From positions 1-64,000 of the forward strand of contig DATAVB010000087.1 in the NCBI GenBank assembly GCA_036267955.1: a DNA stretch of 64,000 bases, written 5' to 3'. Below the pieces are notes generated by a model, which did no database searches, was not told the origin of the DNA, and was given only the letters and a program-made list of their open reading frames with translations. Below are positions 42,405 to 51,224 of this stretch, one piece after another (position 1 is the stretch's first letter; every line of letters starts with the position of its first letter). Source of the stretch: DATAVB01 sp036267955 (GTDB lineage Bacteria; Actinomycetota; Actinomycetes; Mycobacteriales; QHCD01). The position numbers were made by a program, and so were the translations under genes.

Positions 42405-44138
42405 TCAAAGGAGCTGGCGGCGCAGCCAACCCGCCAACTGTTCGATCGCCAGCACGATGACGAAGGTCAGGATGATGATGGCACCGGTGGTGCGGTATGC
42501 AAGGGTTTGCACGCTTTGATTGAGCAGGAATCCGATACCGCCGCCACCCACGATTCCCAGGACGGTCGAGGACCGGAAGTTGATGTCGAGCATGTAGAGC
42601 ACACTTCCGACGATCCCCGGCATGGCCGGCGGGACCACCGCGGTCAGCACCTCCTGACCCGCGCCGGCGCCGGACGACCGCACCGCGTCCCGCGGGCCGG
42701 GATCGACCTCCTCCAGGCTGTCGGCGACCAGCTTGGCCAGGAAACCCAGGGTTCCGGCGATCAGCGCGAACACCCCGGCGACCGGCCCCGGCCCGATCGC
42801 GACCACGAAGACGATCGCCATGATGAGCTCGGGAATGGACCGCTCGACGACCAGCAGGACGCGCACCACCCGGTAGACCCAGCGGCGCGCGATGTTCCGT
42901 GCCGCCAGCAGCGCGACCGGGATCGCGATGAGGGCGCCGATCGCCGTACCGAGCACGGCGATGCTGGCCGACTGCAGGATCCCGGACCACAGGTCGCTGC
43001 GCGCCGTCGTGAAATCGGGCGGGAAGAAAAGCAACACGGTCCGCCAGACGCTCGCCGGGGAATGGATGACCGCAGCGGCGCTGATCCCGGTCTTGAGGTA
43101 CGAAAGGAACAGAATCGTCAGCACCAGCAGCGGAATTCCCATTCTCAGCATCCGCCGCACGGTGAGCGGCCGGCGCACCCGGTCCCGGTCGAACTCCGGG
43201 CCACCGCGTTCCGCCGCACGGCGCGCGGCCCGCCCGATCCGGGCCGCGATCCGCTCGGCGACGCTGGCCCGCGCCCGCCGCCGGCTCTCCACACCGATCA
43301 ACATTCCGCGCAGCAGCGCCGAAACCAGCTCCATCAGCAGGATCAGCGCCGTCATCACCACGACGATCCCCAGCGCCGACCGGAACTGCAGCGTGTTCAG
43401 GTCCTTCTCCAACGCGAATCCAATACCGCCAGCGCCGACATAGCCGAGCACCACCGAGGAGCGCAGGTTGATGTCCAGCCGGTAGAGCCCGGTCGAGGTG
43501 AACGACGGCAACGCCTGCGGAAGGACGGAGGTGAAAATGCTCTGCAGCCGGCCGGCCCCGGCCGAGGCCAGCGCGTCCCGCGGACCCTGCGGCACCTGCT
43601 CGATCGCGTCCGCGTAGACCTTTCCGAGCATGCCCACCGAGTGGATGCCCAGCGCCAGCACGCCCGGCAGCACGCCGATACCTATTGCGTCGCGGAACAC
43701 GATCGCCAGAATCAGGTCCGGCATGGCCCGGCACAGTGTGATCACCGCGCGGGCGCCGAACCGCACCACCGGATGGACGGTCGTGTTGCGGGCCGCCAGA
43801 AAACCCAGCGGCACCGACAGCACGACCGCGATCGCGGTGCCGACGACGGCCATCGCGACGGTGAGCACCGCGTCGTCGAGCATCGAGGAGAACGGATAGC
43901 CGGCCTCGGAGAACTTCGGCGGCAGGGTGTCGCCGAGGAACCGGACGATGTCCCCGACGCCGGAGAACAGGGGCACCACGCCGAAGCCGATGTCCCGCCA
44001 GGCGAGCGCCGAAAGGACCAGGAAGAGCACCGCGATGCCACGCAGCGCCAACCGGCGGCGGTCCCACGGCGGGGACAACCGGCGCTGGACGGCGGGTGGG
44101 TCGGGCTGCGGGCGGGCCAGCAGATCCGCGACCGGCAT
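42405..44138 (-). CDS. phnE: Phosphonate ABC transporter permease, tandem PhnE fusion
   Basis: A 577-residue permease made of two PhnE-like halves in one chain. The first half has DAIEQVPQGPRDALASAGAG and LDINLRSSVVLGYVGAGGIG; the second has DSLEEVDPGPRDAVRSSGAG and LDINFRSSTVLGIVGGGGIG, so each carries its own EAA loop. The linker around residues 300-340 is arginine-rich. The ATG at 44138 lies just past the phnC stop. It is the last gene of the C-P lyase operon and imports phosphonates with PhnC and PhnD. Confidence 0.92.
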   Translation of the reverse strand: MPVADLLARPQPDPPAVQRRLSPPWDRRRLALRGIAVLFLVLSALAWRDIGFGVVPLFSGVGDIVRFLGDTLPPKFSEAGYPFSSMLDDAVLTVAMAVVGTAIAVVLSVPLGFLAARNTTVHPVVRFGARAVITLCRAMPDLILAIVFRDAIGIGVLPGVLALGIHSVGMLGKVYADAIEQVPQGPRDALASAGAGRLQSIFTSVLPQALPSFTSTGLYRLDINLRSSVVLGYVGAGGIGFALEKDLNTLQFRSALGIVVVMTALILLMELVSALLRGMLIGVESRRRARASVAERIAARIGRAARRAAERGGPEFDRDRVRRPLTVRRMLRMGIPLLVLTILFLSYLKTGISAAAVIHSPASVWRTVLLFFPPDFTTARSDLWSGILQSASIAVLGTAIGALIAIPVALLAARNIARRWVYRVVRVLLVVERSIPELIMAIVFVVAIGPGPVAGVFALIAGTLGFLAKLVADSLEEVDPGPRDAVRSSGAGAGQEVLTAVVPPAMPGIVGSVLYMLDINFRSSTVLGIVGGGGIGFLLNQSVQTLAYRTTGAIIILTFVIVLAIEQLAGWLRRQLL

Positions 44139-44140
44139 CG

Positions 44141-45007
44141 CTACGGAACCACCACGGAGTTGGCGAGCCGCGGCCGGCCCACCGCCGCCGCACCGCCGTG
44201 ATCGGCGCCCTGGCTGGCATCCAGCTGATGGGGATCCTGGCCGACCAGCACCCGCCGGTAGATCTCCATCACCGTCTCCTGGGTGGCGGTGCGCGCGTCG
44301 GTGTCCAGCACGATCTCGCCGTCCCGCAGCCCGATCAACCGCTGGGTCCACTGCAGCGCCAGCTCGACCTGATGCAGGCTCGCGATCACCGTGAGCCTGT
44401 CCTCGCGGCAGATCCGGAACAGCAGGTCCATCACCTGACCGGCCGTCTCCGGGTCGAGCGAGGCGACCGGCTCGTCGGCCAGCACGAGGGCGGGCCGCTG
44501 CATCAGGGCGCGCGCGATGGCGACCCGTTGCTGCTGGCCGCCGGAAAGAGTGCTGGACCGCTGGAATGCGCGATCGCCCAGCCCGACCCGGTCCAGGTGG
44601 GCCAACGCCTCCCGGCGCAGCGCACTGGAGTAGGTCACCACCCCGAACCGGGGACCGCGCAGCCGCCCCAGCGCCCCGGACAGCACGTTCTCCACGACGC
44701 TGAGCCGGCCGACCAGTTCGAACTGCTGAAAGACGAAACCGATCCGGCGCCGGATATCGCGCAACGCGGATCGCCGCGCCGCCACCACATCGCAGCCCAG
44801 CACCTCGACGGCGCCGGACGCGGGTCGGTGCAGTCCGTTCAACACCCGCAACAGCGTCGATTTCCCGGAACCGGACAGGCCGAGCAGGCCGACCATCTGT
44901 CCACGAGGGATAGCGAAGGACACATCTCGCAACGCCACCGTCGTACCGAAAATCTTGGTGACCCCGGCGACCCGTACCGCCGTATGGCCGGAATTCTCCA
45001 CACTCAT
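44141..45007 (-). CDS. phnC: Phosphonate ABC transporter ATP-binding protein PhnC
   Basis: A 288-residue ABC ATPase. Walker A is GLSGSGKSTLLRVL, the Q-loop FVFQQFELVGRL, the signature LSGGQQQRVAIARAL, Walker B LVLADEPVASLDPE, and the H-loop SLHQ. The family-specific segment NVLSGALGRLRG matches PhnC. It is coupled to phnE, whose ATG lies two bases after the TAG. The start ATG (45007) lacks a strong ribosome binding site. It energises phosphonate uptake. Confidence 0.94.
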   Translation of the reverse strand: MSVENSGHTAVRVAGVTKIFGTTVALRDVSFAIPRGQMVGLLGLSGSGKSTLLRVLNGLHRPASGAVEVLGCDVVAARRSALRDIRRRIGFVFQQFELVGRLSVVENVLSGALGRLRGPRFGVVTYSSALRREALAHLDRVGLGDRAFQRSSTLSGGQQQRVAIARALMQRPALVLADEPVASLDPETAGQVMDLLFRICREDRLTVIASLHQVELALQWTQRLIGLRDGEIVLDTDARTATQETVMEIYRRVLVGQDPHQLDASQGADHGGAAAVGRPRLANSVVVP

Positions 45008-45036
45008 GTCAGCAACCACGCTTCCTGGTGACGAGC

Positions 45037-46005
45037 TCAGCCGGCGGAGGTACAGGAGGTGGACTTGGTCAGTTTGCAGATCTTGGCGATCGCGCTGAAA
45101 TCGGCGACCGACGGCGAGGCATATCCCCAGAAGCCGATCTTCTTCTGACAATCGGCTTCCGACGAGCAGTAGCCGCTCGCCGCGAGTGCCTTGGCGTTGG
45201 CATCGTGCACCAGCACCGTCTCCAGTTGCGTACGAAGCGTCTTCGGCAGGGAGGTGCTGGCCGCAATCGGCGAACCCGGGATCTCCGGCGACTTCCAGAC
45301 CACCTTGATGGCGTTTTTCTTGAGCTGCCCGCTCTTCTCCAACTGCGGTGGCATCGTGTCCTCGGAGAATCCGACCTCACAGGTGCCCTTGGCGATGGAC
45401 AGCACCGAGGAGTCGTGGGCACCGGCGAATACCGGGGTCACGTCCGTGGTCGGATTGATGCCCGCCTGCAGCAGGCCGTAACTCGGATAGAGATATCCCG
45501 ACGTCGAGGCCGGGTCGACGAAACACGTCTTCTTGCCGCGAAAGTCCTTCAGGGAGGTGATATTGCCATTCTTGGAGGCGGTCTCGCCGAGGCTGTAATA
45601 GCCGCCGTCGGAATTCGCGGCATTGGTGACGATGCCGAGATTCTGCAGCTTCACGCCCTGGTTCTGCGCGATGTAGTAGGAGAACGGGCCGTATTCCACC
45701 AGGTCGACCTTGCCGGACTTCTGCGCCTCGATGAGCGCGGAATAGCTGGTGCCGGAGAAGACCTTGGCGTCGATCCCGAGTTTGTCCTTGATCAGCTTCT
45801 GGATCGGGGCCAGCGAGGCCATCAGGGCGGTGGCGTTCTCGGACGGCACGGCGCCGATCGTGATCGTCGACGGCCAGCCGGCGCGGTCGCCGCCCCCGCC
45901 GCCACCTCCCTGGCCGGCGGCGTTTTCGGTCTTGTCACTGCCGCACGCGGCGACGGTGAGCAGCGCCGCCGCGATGGCTACGACGAATCGGGTTCGCCTG
46001 GACAT
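45037..46005 (-). CDS. phnD: Phosphonate-binding lipoprotein PhnD
   Basis: A 322-residue solute-binding protein. The lipobox is TVAAC (Cys about 21) and a glycine-rich linker follows. The PhnD/SsuA2-type fold shows IGAVPSENATALMASLAPIQ, DLVEYGPFSYYIAQNQ, FVDPASTSGYLYPSYGLLQA and GFSEDTMPPQLEKSGQL. It captures phosphonates or phosphate-like esters outside the membrane. A paired-cysteine segment (CSSEADC) near the C-terminus is probably a disulfide. GAGGAGA precedes the ATG. Confidence 0.93.
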   Translation of the reverse strand: MSRRTRFVVAIAAALLTVAACGSDKTENAAGQGGGGGGGDRAGWPSTITIGAVPSENATALMASLAPIQKLIKDKLGIDAKVFSGTSYSALIEAQKSGKVDLVEYGPFSYYIAQNQGVKLQNLGIVTNAANSDGGYYSLGETASKNGNITSLKDFRGKKTCFVDPASTSGYLYPSYGLLQAGINPTTDVTPVFAGAHDSSVLSIAKGTCEVGFSEDTMPPQLEKSGQLKKNAIKVVWKSPEIPGSPIAASTSLPKTLRTQLETVLVHDANAKALAASGYCSSEADCQKKIGFWGYASPSVADFSAIAKICKLTKSTSCTSAG

Positions 46006-46033
46006 ATGGATATCTCCTCGGTGAGAACGTCGG

Positions 46034-46642
46034 CTAGGAGGCAGAGGTGACGCGGGCGGAGACGGCCTCGAATACCGGCCGCCAGGATTCGAGTGGGTCT
46101 ACGACAAGCCCGGCCACCTTGGCCTGCTCGTCGGCGTGGCGCAGGGCGATCGCGGAGGCGGCGTGCACATTCGCGGCAAACTCGCCGACCTCGTCCCCGG
46201 TCATGGCGGCGCCCTGGTTGAGCAGGGTCTGGGCGCTCACCGCGGAGAGTTCGTTCTGGTAGGAGGAATCGACGGTGACCAGGTAGCGCTTGGCCGGCAC
46301 GTGCAACTCGACCAGTGCCGCCACCCGCTCCCCCAGCACGCCCCGGACGAAATTGCCGGCGACGATTCCGTGGCCGGCGTCATCGCCCGGCAGGAGGGTG
46401 TGGCCGATGTCGTGCAGCAGCCCGGCCAGCTGGAGTTCCTGATCGTCCGGGGCATTGGTACGAAGCACGGCCGCGCACTGCAGGCCGTGGTCAAGCAGGC
46501 TGAACCCGCCGCCGCCCTCGCCACTGACCCGCTCCCCGGAGCGGAGCACCTCGATGAGTTCGTCGACCGTGGCGGCGGTCTCGGGGTATTCGGTCGCTGG
46601 GTTATTGGTCGCTGGGTTATTGGTCGCTGGGTTATCGGTCAT
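46034..46642 (-). CDS. HD-domain protein, PhnZ-like
   Basis: A 202-residue HD-superfamily protein. The metal ligands are visible as LLDHGLQCA (His), LLHDIGHTLLPGDDAGHG (His-Asp) and VELHVPAKRYLVTVDSSYQN; the last segment and LSAVSAQTLLNQG closely resemble PhnZ, a mixed-valence di-iron oxygenase that cleaves hydroxy-phosphonates. The tyrosine and glutamate that PhnZ places before the first histidine (FGED-type loop) are not seen here, where the loop reads GEGGGGFS. No phnY partner is present. So it may be a phosphohydrolase instead. The N-terminus is a NNPAT repeat. The ATG overlaps the preceding TGA. Confidence 0.8.
   Translation of the reverse strand: MTDNPATNNPATNNPATEYPETAATVDELIEVLRSGERVSGEGGGGFSLLDHGLQCAAVLRTNAPDDQELQLAGLLHDIGHTLLPGDDAGHGIVAGNFVRGVLGERVAALVELHVPAKRYLVTVDSSYQNELSAVSAQTLLNQGAAMTGDEVGEFAANVHAASAIALRHADEQAKVAGLVVDPLESWRPVFEAVSARVTSAS
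46592..46636. repeat. Three 15-bp tandem repeats at the start of the HD gene
   Basis: The unit GGTCGCTGGGTTATT occurs three times (the last ends in C). On the coding strand it encodes (N/D)NPAT blocks immediately after MT. Like the repeat in the universal stress gene it is in frame and start-proximal. Confidence 0.9.
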
Positions 46643-47454
46643 GATGCAACTCCTGTCGGTGCGGTGGCTTTGCGCAGGGTGTCGACAAGTTCGTCGGCCA
46701 GCTGTGGGGTGGCGGCGACCACTCCGCTCCAGCGCCGGGTCAGGTCGGGGCTGACGGTGAGCGGCCGACCGAGGACGTCGCACACGACACCGCCGGCCGC
46801 GGCCACCAGGACCACGGCGGCGGCAAGGTCGACCAACCGGTGGGTGTCGGTGCAGGCATCGGCGAAGCCGTCGGTCGCCCCTTCGGCGACCAGGGCCGCC
46901 TCCAGGCAACTCGAGGACAGGATGCGGACCCGGCTCGCGGCCGTGGCGACGGCCCACCACGCAGCGGCCGACGGCTGTCCGGGATGCGGTCGCAGCAGCG
47001 AAACGGCAGCGCCGTCGAGCTCCCGGCGTCCGGACGTACGGAACGCCGAGGGAACCTCGCGATGGGCCCACCAGCTGCGGCCGGTATCGAGCCACACCGT
47101 GAGCGATTCGGTGAGCACGCCGTCGAGGCTGATGGCCGCGGCGAACGCGGTCAGCGGCACACCGGCCGCCGCGTTGGCCGAGCCGTCCAGTGGGTCCATC
47201 ACCAACGAAACGCTTGCCCCACGGTCGATCCAGCCCGACTCCTCACTGAGCACGTTCACCGCGACGCCGTCGAGCTCCCGCAGGATCGCGCCCTCGACGA
47301 GTTCGTCGATGCGCATCGTCGGGGTGCCGTCCGCGCCGATCCCGACCGACTCCGCCAGCGCCTCCCGGCCGTAACTCTCCCGGGCCCGGACGTACGCGGC
47401 GCGGGCCGCGTCGGCGGCGCGATGCAGGATCGGGTCCGGCTCGAGCGCGCTCAT
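46639..47454 (-). CDS. Inositol-monophosphatase family phosphatase in the phn operon
   Basis: A 271-residue IMPase/CysQ-type sugar phosphatase. The metal-binding motifs are visible: LSEES (first Glu), VMDPLDGSANAAAG, the family's DPxDGT-like loop, and the C-terminal ADACTDTHRLVDLAAAVVLV region in place of the usual WDxAA. It would remove phosphate from a small sugar phosphate. The operon has no phnN or phnP, so it may process a ribose-phosphate product of C-P cleavage. That is inference. Start and stop overlap phnM and the HD gene (ATGA). Confidence 0.85.
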   Translation of the reverse strand: MSALEPDPILHRAADAARAAYVRARESYGREALAESVGIGADGTPTMRIDELVEGAILRELDGVAVNVLSEESGWIDRGASVSLVMDPLDGSANAAAGVPLTAFAAAISLDGVLTESLTVWLDTGRSWWAHREVPSAFRTSGRRELDGAAVSLLRPHPGQPSAAAWWAVATAASRVRILSSSCLEAALVAEGATDGFADACTDTHRLVDLAAAVVLVAAAGGVVCDVLGRPLTVSPDLTRRWSGVVAATPQLADELVDTLRKATAPTGVAS

Positions 47455-48662
47455 CGGGCGCCCGCGGTGGCATGGATCAGCTGTGGCTGCGGGGAATCGG
47501 CCCGTTGTTCATCGGCGAGCAGCACCAGTCGTACCGTCGGCCAGCCACCGGCGACGGTCACGACGGTGAGGTCGCTGCGCAGTCCGGGCACCAGCGCGCC
47601 GCGATCGGAAAGCCCGACCACAGCGGCAGCTCCGGCCGTAACCAGCCGTACCGCGCGGGGCAGACCGACCACTCCCTGATCGGCCAACGACAGTACGGCG
47701 GCGAGCAGGGTGGAGGGCATGTAGTCGCTGGCCAACGCGTCGACCAGACCGGCGCCGATGAGCTCGGTGGCGCTGACGTTGCCCGAGTGCGACCGGCCGC
47801 GCAGCACGTTCGGCGCGCCGGCCACGACCGGCAGCCCGTGTTCCTTCGCGGCCGCGGCGGCCTCCAACGTGGTCGGGAATTCGGCCACCGCCACGCCCTG
47901 GGCGCTGGCCCGGGCGATCTCCTCGGCATTGACCGGATCGTGGGCCAGCAGCCGGATCCGGCCGGCCAGCGCCTGGCCGGACAGCCATCGCATCGCCGCC
48001 TCGCGGTGGTGTTTGCGGCTCTCCCGGTCTTCGACCAGCGCATCGAACCGGGCGGTCGCCTCGGCCTCGCTCAGGCCGTTGCCATCGCGCATCGCCAGCC
48101 GGAAGTACTCCGCGTCGGCGTACTGCCCCTGACCCGGCGTGTGGTCCTCGAACGAGACCAGTGGCAGCGGACCGGCCGGGTCGTAGAGCCGCTCGACCGC
48201 CAATCGCAGCGCGGCCAGAGCCATCGGATCGCGGGCGTCCAGCCGCAGCAGGAGCCGGTGGTCGACCAGCGCGTCGGCGGTCGCGGCGCGGGAACCGAGC
48301 GCGGTCTCCAGCACCCGGGCCTGCTTCAGGTTCCGTTCCTTGCGGCCGTCGTTCTGATAGCCGATGCCGTGGAACATCGTGGTCAGGCCGGCGGCGCGGA
48401 CCCGCCCCTCGTAGCTGGCGACGGCGAAGTCGGGATGCACCTCGGCGCCCGGCCGGGGCCGCAGTTCGCGTTCCAGGCCGTCGCTGTGCGTGTCGACGAG
48501 CCCCGGCAGCACCAGCGCGCCGCGGACGTCGATCCCGGACACCGGAGCGGTTGCGCGGTCGGTGACCTCGACGATCAGGCCGTCCTCGGCCACCACGGTC
48601 GCGTCAGGCAGCACCCGGTCCGGCAGCACCGCCGTCGCGTTGACCAACACCTGCCGGGTCAT
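47451..48662 (-). CDS. phnM: Alpha-D-ribose 1-methylphosphonate 5-triphosphate diphosphatase PhnM
   Basis: A 403-residue amidohydrolase-fold enzyme. It removes pyrophosphate from ribose-1-(alkyl)phosphonate-5-triphosphate, making the substrate of the C-P lyase core. Signatures are LVLPGLVDTHSDGLERELRP (metal-binding His/Asp), TTMFHGIGYQNDG, PLVSFEDHTPGQGQY, ESRKHHREAAMRWLS, RIRLLAHDPVNAEEIARAS and DALASDYMPSTLL. The ATG overlaps the phnL stop. Confidence 0.95.
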   Translation of the reverse strand: MTRQVLVNATAVLPDRVLPDATVVAEDGLIVEVTDRATAPVSGIDVRGALVLPGLVDTHSDGLERELRPRPGAEVHPDFAVASYEGRVRAAGLTTMFHGIGYQNDGRKERNLKQARVLETALGSRAATADALVDHRLLLRLDARDPMALAALRLAVERLYDPAGPLPLVSFEDHTPGQGQYADAEYFRLAMRDGNGLSEAEATARFDALVEDRESRKHHREAAMRWLSGQALAGRIRLLAHDPVNAEEIARASAQGVAVAEFPTTLEAAAAAKEHGLPVVAGAPNVLRGRSHSGNVSATELIGAGLVDALASDYMPSTLLAAVLSLADQGVVGLPRAVRLVTAGAAAVVGLSDRGALVPGLRSDLTVVTVAGGWPTVRLVLLADEQRADSPQPQLIHATAGAR

Positions 48663-49477
48663 CGGGCCACCTCCAGGTAGTGGGCGCTGCTGCGCAGCAC
48701 CACGTCGGGCGGGCCGGACTCGACCACCTGTCCGGCCCGCAACACCACGACCCGCCTGGCGAGCCGTTCGATCGCGTCCAGGTCGTGAAAGACCGACAGC
48801 ACAGCCACTCCGGCGCTTTCGAGTTCGCCGATCATGTCCAGCACCGAGCCGCGGTTGGCCGGGTCCAGGGCCGAGACCGGCTCGTCGAGCAGCAGCAGCC
48901 GTGGTGGCGAGATGGTGCCGGCGGCGATGTTGACCCGCTGCTTCTGCCCGCCGGAGAGCACGGTGGCGTGCACCGGCCACAGCGCCTCGTCGATGCCGAC
49001 CCGGGCGAGCGCCTCGGCGGCTGCTTTCCGAGCCCGGTCGGCGTTCATGCCGCGCGCGACGCCGGCCCGGGCCACGATGTCCAGCACCGCCCGGCGCGGC
49101 TCGGCGCGCAGGAACTGGGAGACGTACCCGATCTCCTGACCGCGCAATGCCCGTACGTTCGCGTCCGGCATGGTCGCCAGGTCGACGACGTCGCCATCCC
49201 TGGTACGGAAGGAGATCCGCCCGCCGCTGGCGAGGTAGGTGCGGTAGACGCAGCGCAGCAACGTCGACTTTCCGGCGCCGGACGCACCGGCCAGCGCGAC
49301 ATGTTCACCGGCGGCGACGTCGAGATCGACGCCGGCCAGCGCATGCGCCACCCGGTCGTCGACGAGATGCATGGTGAAGTGTTTGGTGAGCCCGCGGACG
49401 GCCAGGACCTGTCCGTCCGGGACGGAGGTGTCCACAGTGTCCTGTCGGAGGGTGCTGGTCGCCGTCATCGCCGTCAT
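48659..49477 (-). CDS. phnL: C-P lyase-associated ATPase PhnL
   Basis: A 272-residue ABC-type ATPase of the C-P lyase complex. Walker A is GASGAGKSTLLRCVY, the signature VLSGGQKQRVNIAAG, and Walker B LLLLDEPVSALDPAN. The KHFTMHLVDDRVAHALAGVD start and YVSQFLRA loop are PhnL-type. Unlike an importer ATPase it has no permease partner; in E. coli PhnL associates with the C-P lyase core and is essential for phosphonate use. ATG overlaps with phnK and phnM on both sides. Confidence 0.94.
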   Translation of the reverse strand: MTAMTATSTLRQDTVDTSVPDGQVLAVRGLTKHFTMHLVDDRVAHALAGVDLDVAAGEHVALAGASGAGKSTLLRCVYRTYLASGGRISFRTRDGDVVDLATMPDANVRALRGQEIGYVSQFLRAEPRRAVLDIVARAGVARGMNADRARKAAAEALARVGIDEALWPVHATVLSGGQKQRVNIAAGTISPPRLLLLDEPVSALDPANRGSVLDMIGELESAGVAVLSVFHDLDAIERLARRVVVLRAGQVVESGPPDVVLRSSAHYLEVAR

Positions 49478-50355
49478 CCCCGCGCCGCGGCGACGAGTTG
49501 CTGGCTGTACGGATGTTGCGGGTCCTCCAGCAGTTGGTCGGTGAGCCCGGCCTCGACCACCCGACCGTGCTGCATCACCAGCACCCGGCTGGTCAGCATC
49601 TCGATCACGCCGAAGTCATGGCTGACCACGACGGCGGCAAGATTGGTGTCCTCCAGCAGGGTCCGCAGCAGGTCCAGCACGCCCGCGGCGACCGACGCGT
49701 CCAGCCCGGTGGTGGGTTCGTCAAGCAGCAGCAGCCGCGGACTGTTGGCCAACGCCTTGGCAATCTGTACGCGCTGGCGCATGCCGCCGGAGAAGGTGCG
49801 CACCACATGGTCCATCCGGGACAGCGGCACCTCGGTGCGGGTGAGCAACTCCCCGGCCCGGTCCCGGATCCGGCCGAAGTGCCGCCAGCCGGCCGCGGTC
49901 AGCGGGTCGGCGACGTTGCCACCGGCGCTGATATCCAGGCTCAGGCCGAGCGCCGGATCCTGATACACCACGGCGATCTGGTCGACCCGCATGCCGCGTC
50001 GGGCCGATGGCGGCAGCTGGCAGAGGTCCACCGCCGGGCCGTCCTCGGCGCTCAGCCACACCCGGCCCGCGGTCGGCGGCTCGTCGCCGGCGATGCATCG
50101 CAGCACCGTCGACTTGCCTGACCCGGACTCGCCGATGATGCCCAGTGCCTCACCCGGCGCGACCTCGAAACCGACCTCCCAGGCCGCGACGACCGCGCCG
50201 GTGACCGGCGAGAGCGCGGTCGCGAAATCCGGTCCGGTGCCGGCGAGCGATTCCGGGCCGGGCTCGCCATAGATCTTGCCGAGCCCTTCGACCCGCAACG
50301 CCGGCCCGACCGGCGCGGTAGGTATGGCCAGCTCCGCTGGCAGGGTCGATGTCAT
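49474..50355 (-). CDS. phnK: C-P lyase-associated ATPase PhnK
   Basis: A 293-residue ABC-type ATPase that binds the C-P lyase core through PhnJ in E. coli. Walker A is GESGSGKSTVLRC, the signature RTFSGGMRQRVQIAKAL, and Walker B LLLLDEPTTGLDASV, with the H-loop VVSHDFGVIEM. Its N-terminal extension (TTPAP-type, residues 1-20) and the insertion PGPESLAGTGPDFATALSPV are longer than in the E. coli protein. Translationally coupled to phnJ and phnL by four-base overlaps. Confidence 0.94.
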   Translation of the reverse strand: MTSTLPAELAIPTAPVGPALRVEGLGKIYGEPGPESLAGTGPDFATALSPVTGAVVAAWEVGFEVAPGEALGIIGESGSGKSTVLRCIAGDEPPTAGRVWLSAEDGPAVDLCQLPPSARRGMRVDQIAVVYQDPALGLSLDISAGGNVADPLTAAGWRHFGRIRDRAGELLTRTEVPLSRMDHVVRTFSGGMRQRVQIAKALANSPRLLLLDEPTTGLDASVAAGVLDLLRTLLEDTNLAAVVVSHDFGVIEMLTSRVLVMQHGRVVEAGLTDQLLEDPQHPYSQQLVAAARG

Positions 50356-51224
50356 GCCTCAGTCCCCTCGGACGCGCGGTTGCGCCGGCAGAAATCGGTG
50401 TCGCTGCAGACCCACCGGGCGGCGCCGGTCAACGCCGGCAGCTCGACCAGGTAGGCGTCGGCGCACCCGCAGTGCGCACAGGTCGCGCCGGGCGTCCGTT
50501 CCACCTCGAACGGGACGTCGTCGAAGGTCAGCGGCAGCACCCGGGTGTGCGGCGGGATCGCGTAGATCCGCTTCTCCCGGCCGGCGCTGAGCACGGTGAG
50601 GTGCTCGGCGTCGTCGAGTTTCGGGATGTCCCAACGCGGGATCGGGCTCGGCGACATGACATACCGGCCCTCGACCAGGCACGGGTAGCCGGCCGAGACG
50701 GTGACGATTCCGTTGCGCACGATGTCCTCGTAGAGGCGCACCCAGACCTTGGAGTAGTCGGCCTCGGCGTGCATCCGGCGCTGCTCCTGCATGTCGCCGA
50801 CGACGCCGCGCAGTGGCTCCGGGACCGGCACCTGCAGGACCAGCACCTGGCCGGCGTGCAGCGACTCCTCCGGGATGCGGTGCCGGGACTGGATGAGGTC
50901 GGCCTCGCGCGAGTCGGTCTCCTCCTGGCAGCCAACACTCTGCACGATCAACCGGCGCAGGTTGGAGGCGTTGACCCCGGCGTCCTCGCCCTGGTCGATC
51001 ACCTTGACCCGGTCGGTCGCACCGACCAGCGCCAGGGTGGCCTGCAGCCCGCCGGATCCCCAGCCGCGCGCGACCGGCATTTCCCGGGAGCCGAACGGCA
51101 CCTGGTAGCCGGGCACCGCGATGGCGGTGAGCAGCGCGCGGCGTACGGCCCGCTTGGACAGTTCGTCGAAAATGCTCCGGTCGCCGGCCGCGCCGGCCAA
51201 CTCCTGGAGGATCGGCGCGCTCAT
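50352..51224 (-). CDS. phnJ: Alpha-D-ribose 1-methylphosphonate 5-phosphate C-P lyase PhnJ
   Basis: The 290-residue radical-SAM catalytic subunit that breaks the carbon-phosphorus bond, releasing the alkane and ribose cyclic phosphate. The atypical [4Fe-4S] ligands are at the C-terminus: Cys249 and Cys252 (TCAHCGC), Cys273 and Cys279 (VCSDTDFC). Cys254 is an extra nearby cysteine. The core shows VPGYQVPFGSREMPVARGWG (with the catalytic-type glycine) and VSAGYPCLVEGRYVMSPSPI. It overlaps phnI and phnK by four bases. Confidence 0.96.
   Translation of the reverse strand: MSAPILQELAGAAGDRSIFDELSKRAVRRALLTAIAVPGYQVPFGSREMPVARGWGSGGLQATLALVGATDRVKVIDQGEDAGVNASNLRRLIVQSVGCQEETDSREADLIQSRHRIPEESLHAGQVLVLQVPVPEPLRGVVGDMQEQRRMHAEADYSKVWVRLYEDIVRNGIVTVSAGYPCLVEGRYVMSPSPIPRWDIPKLDDAEHLTVLSAGREKRIYAIPPHTRVLPLTFDDVPFEVERTPGATCAHCGCADAYLVELPALTGAARWVCSDTDFCRRNRASEGTEA

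Noticed and set aside
42364..44220. Long minus-strand frame in another phase of phnE
   Set aside because: It reads arginine/alanine/glycine-rich throughout, whereas the phnE phase shows permease segments and EAA loops.
48680..49963. Long open frame of 427 codons on the plus strand opposite phnL and phnK
   Set aside because: Codon content is arginine/glycine/histidine-rich with no domain, and the real genes on the minus strand have Walker motifs and overlapping starts. It is an antisense artefact of high GC.
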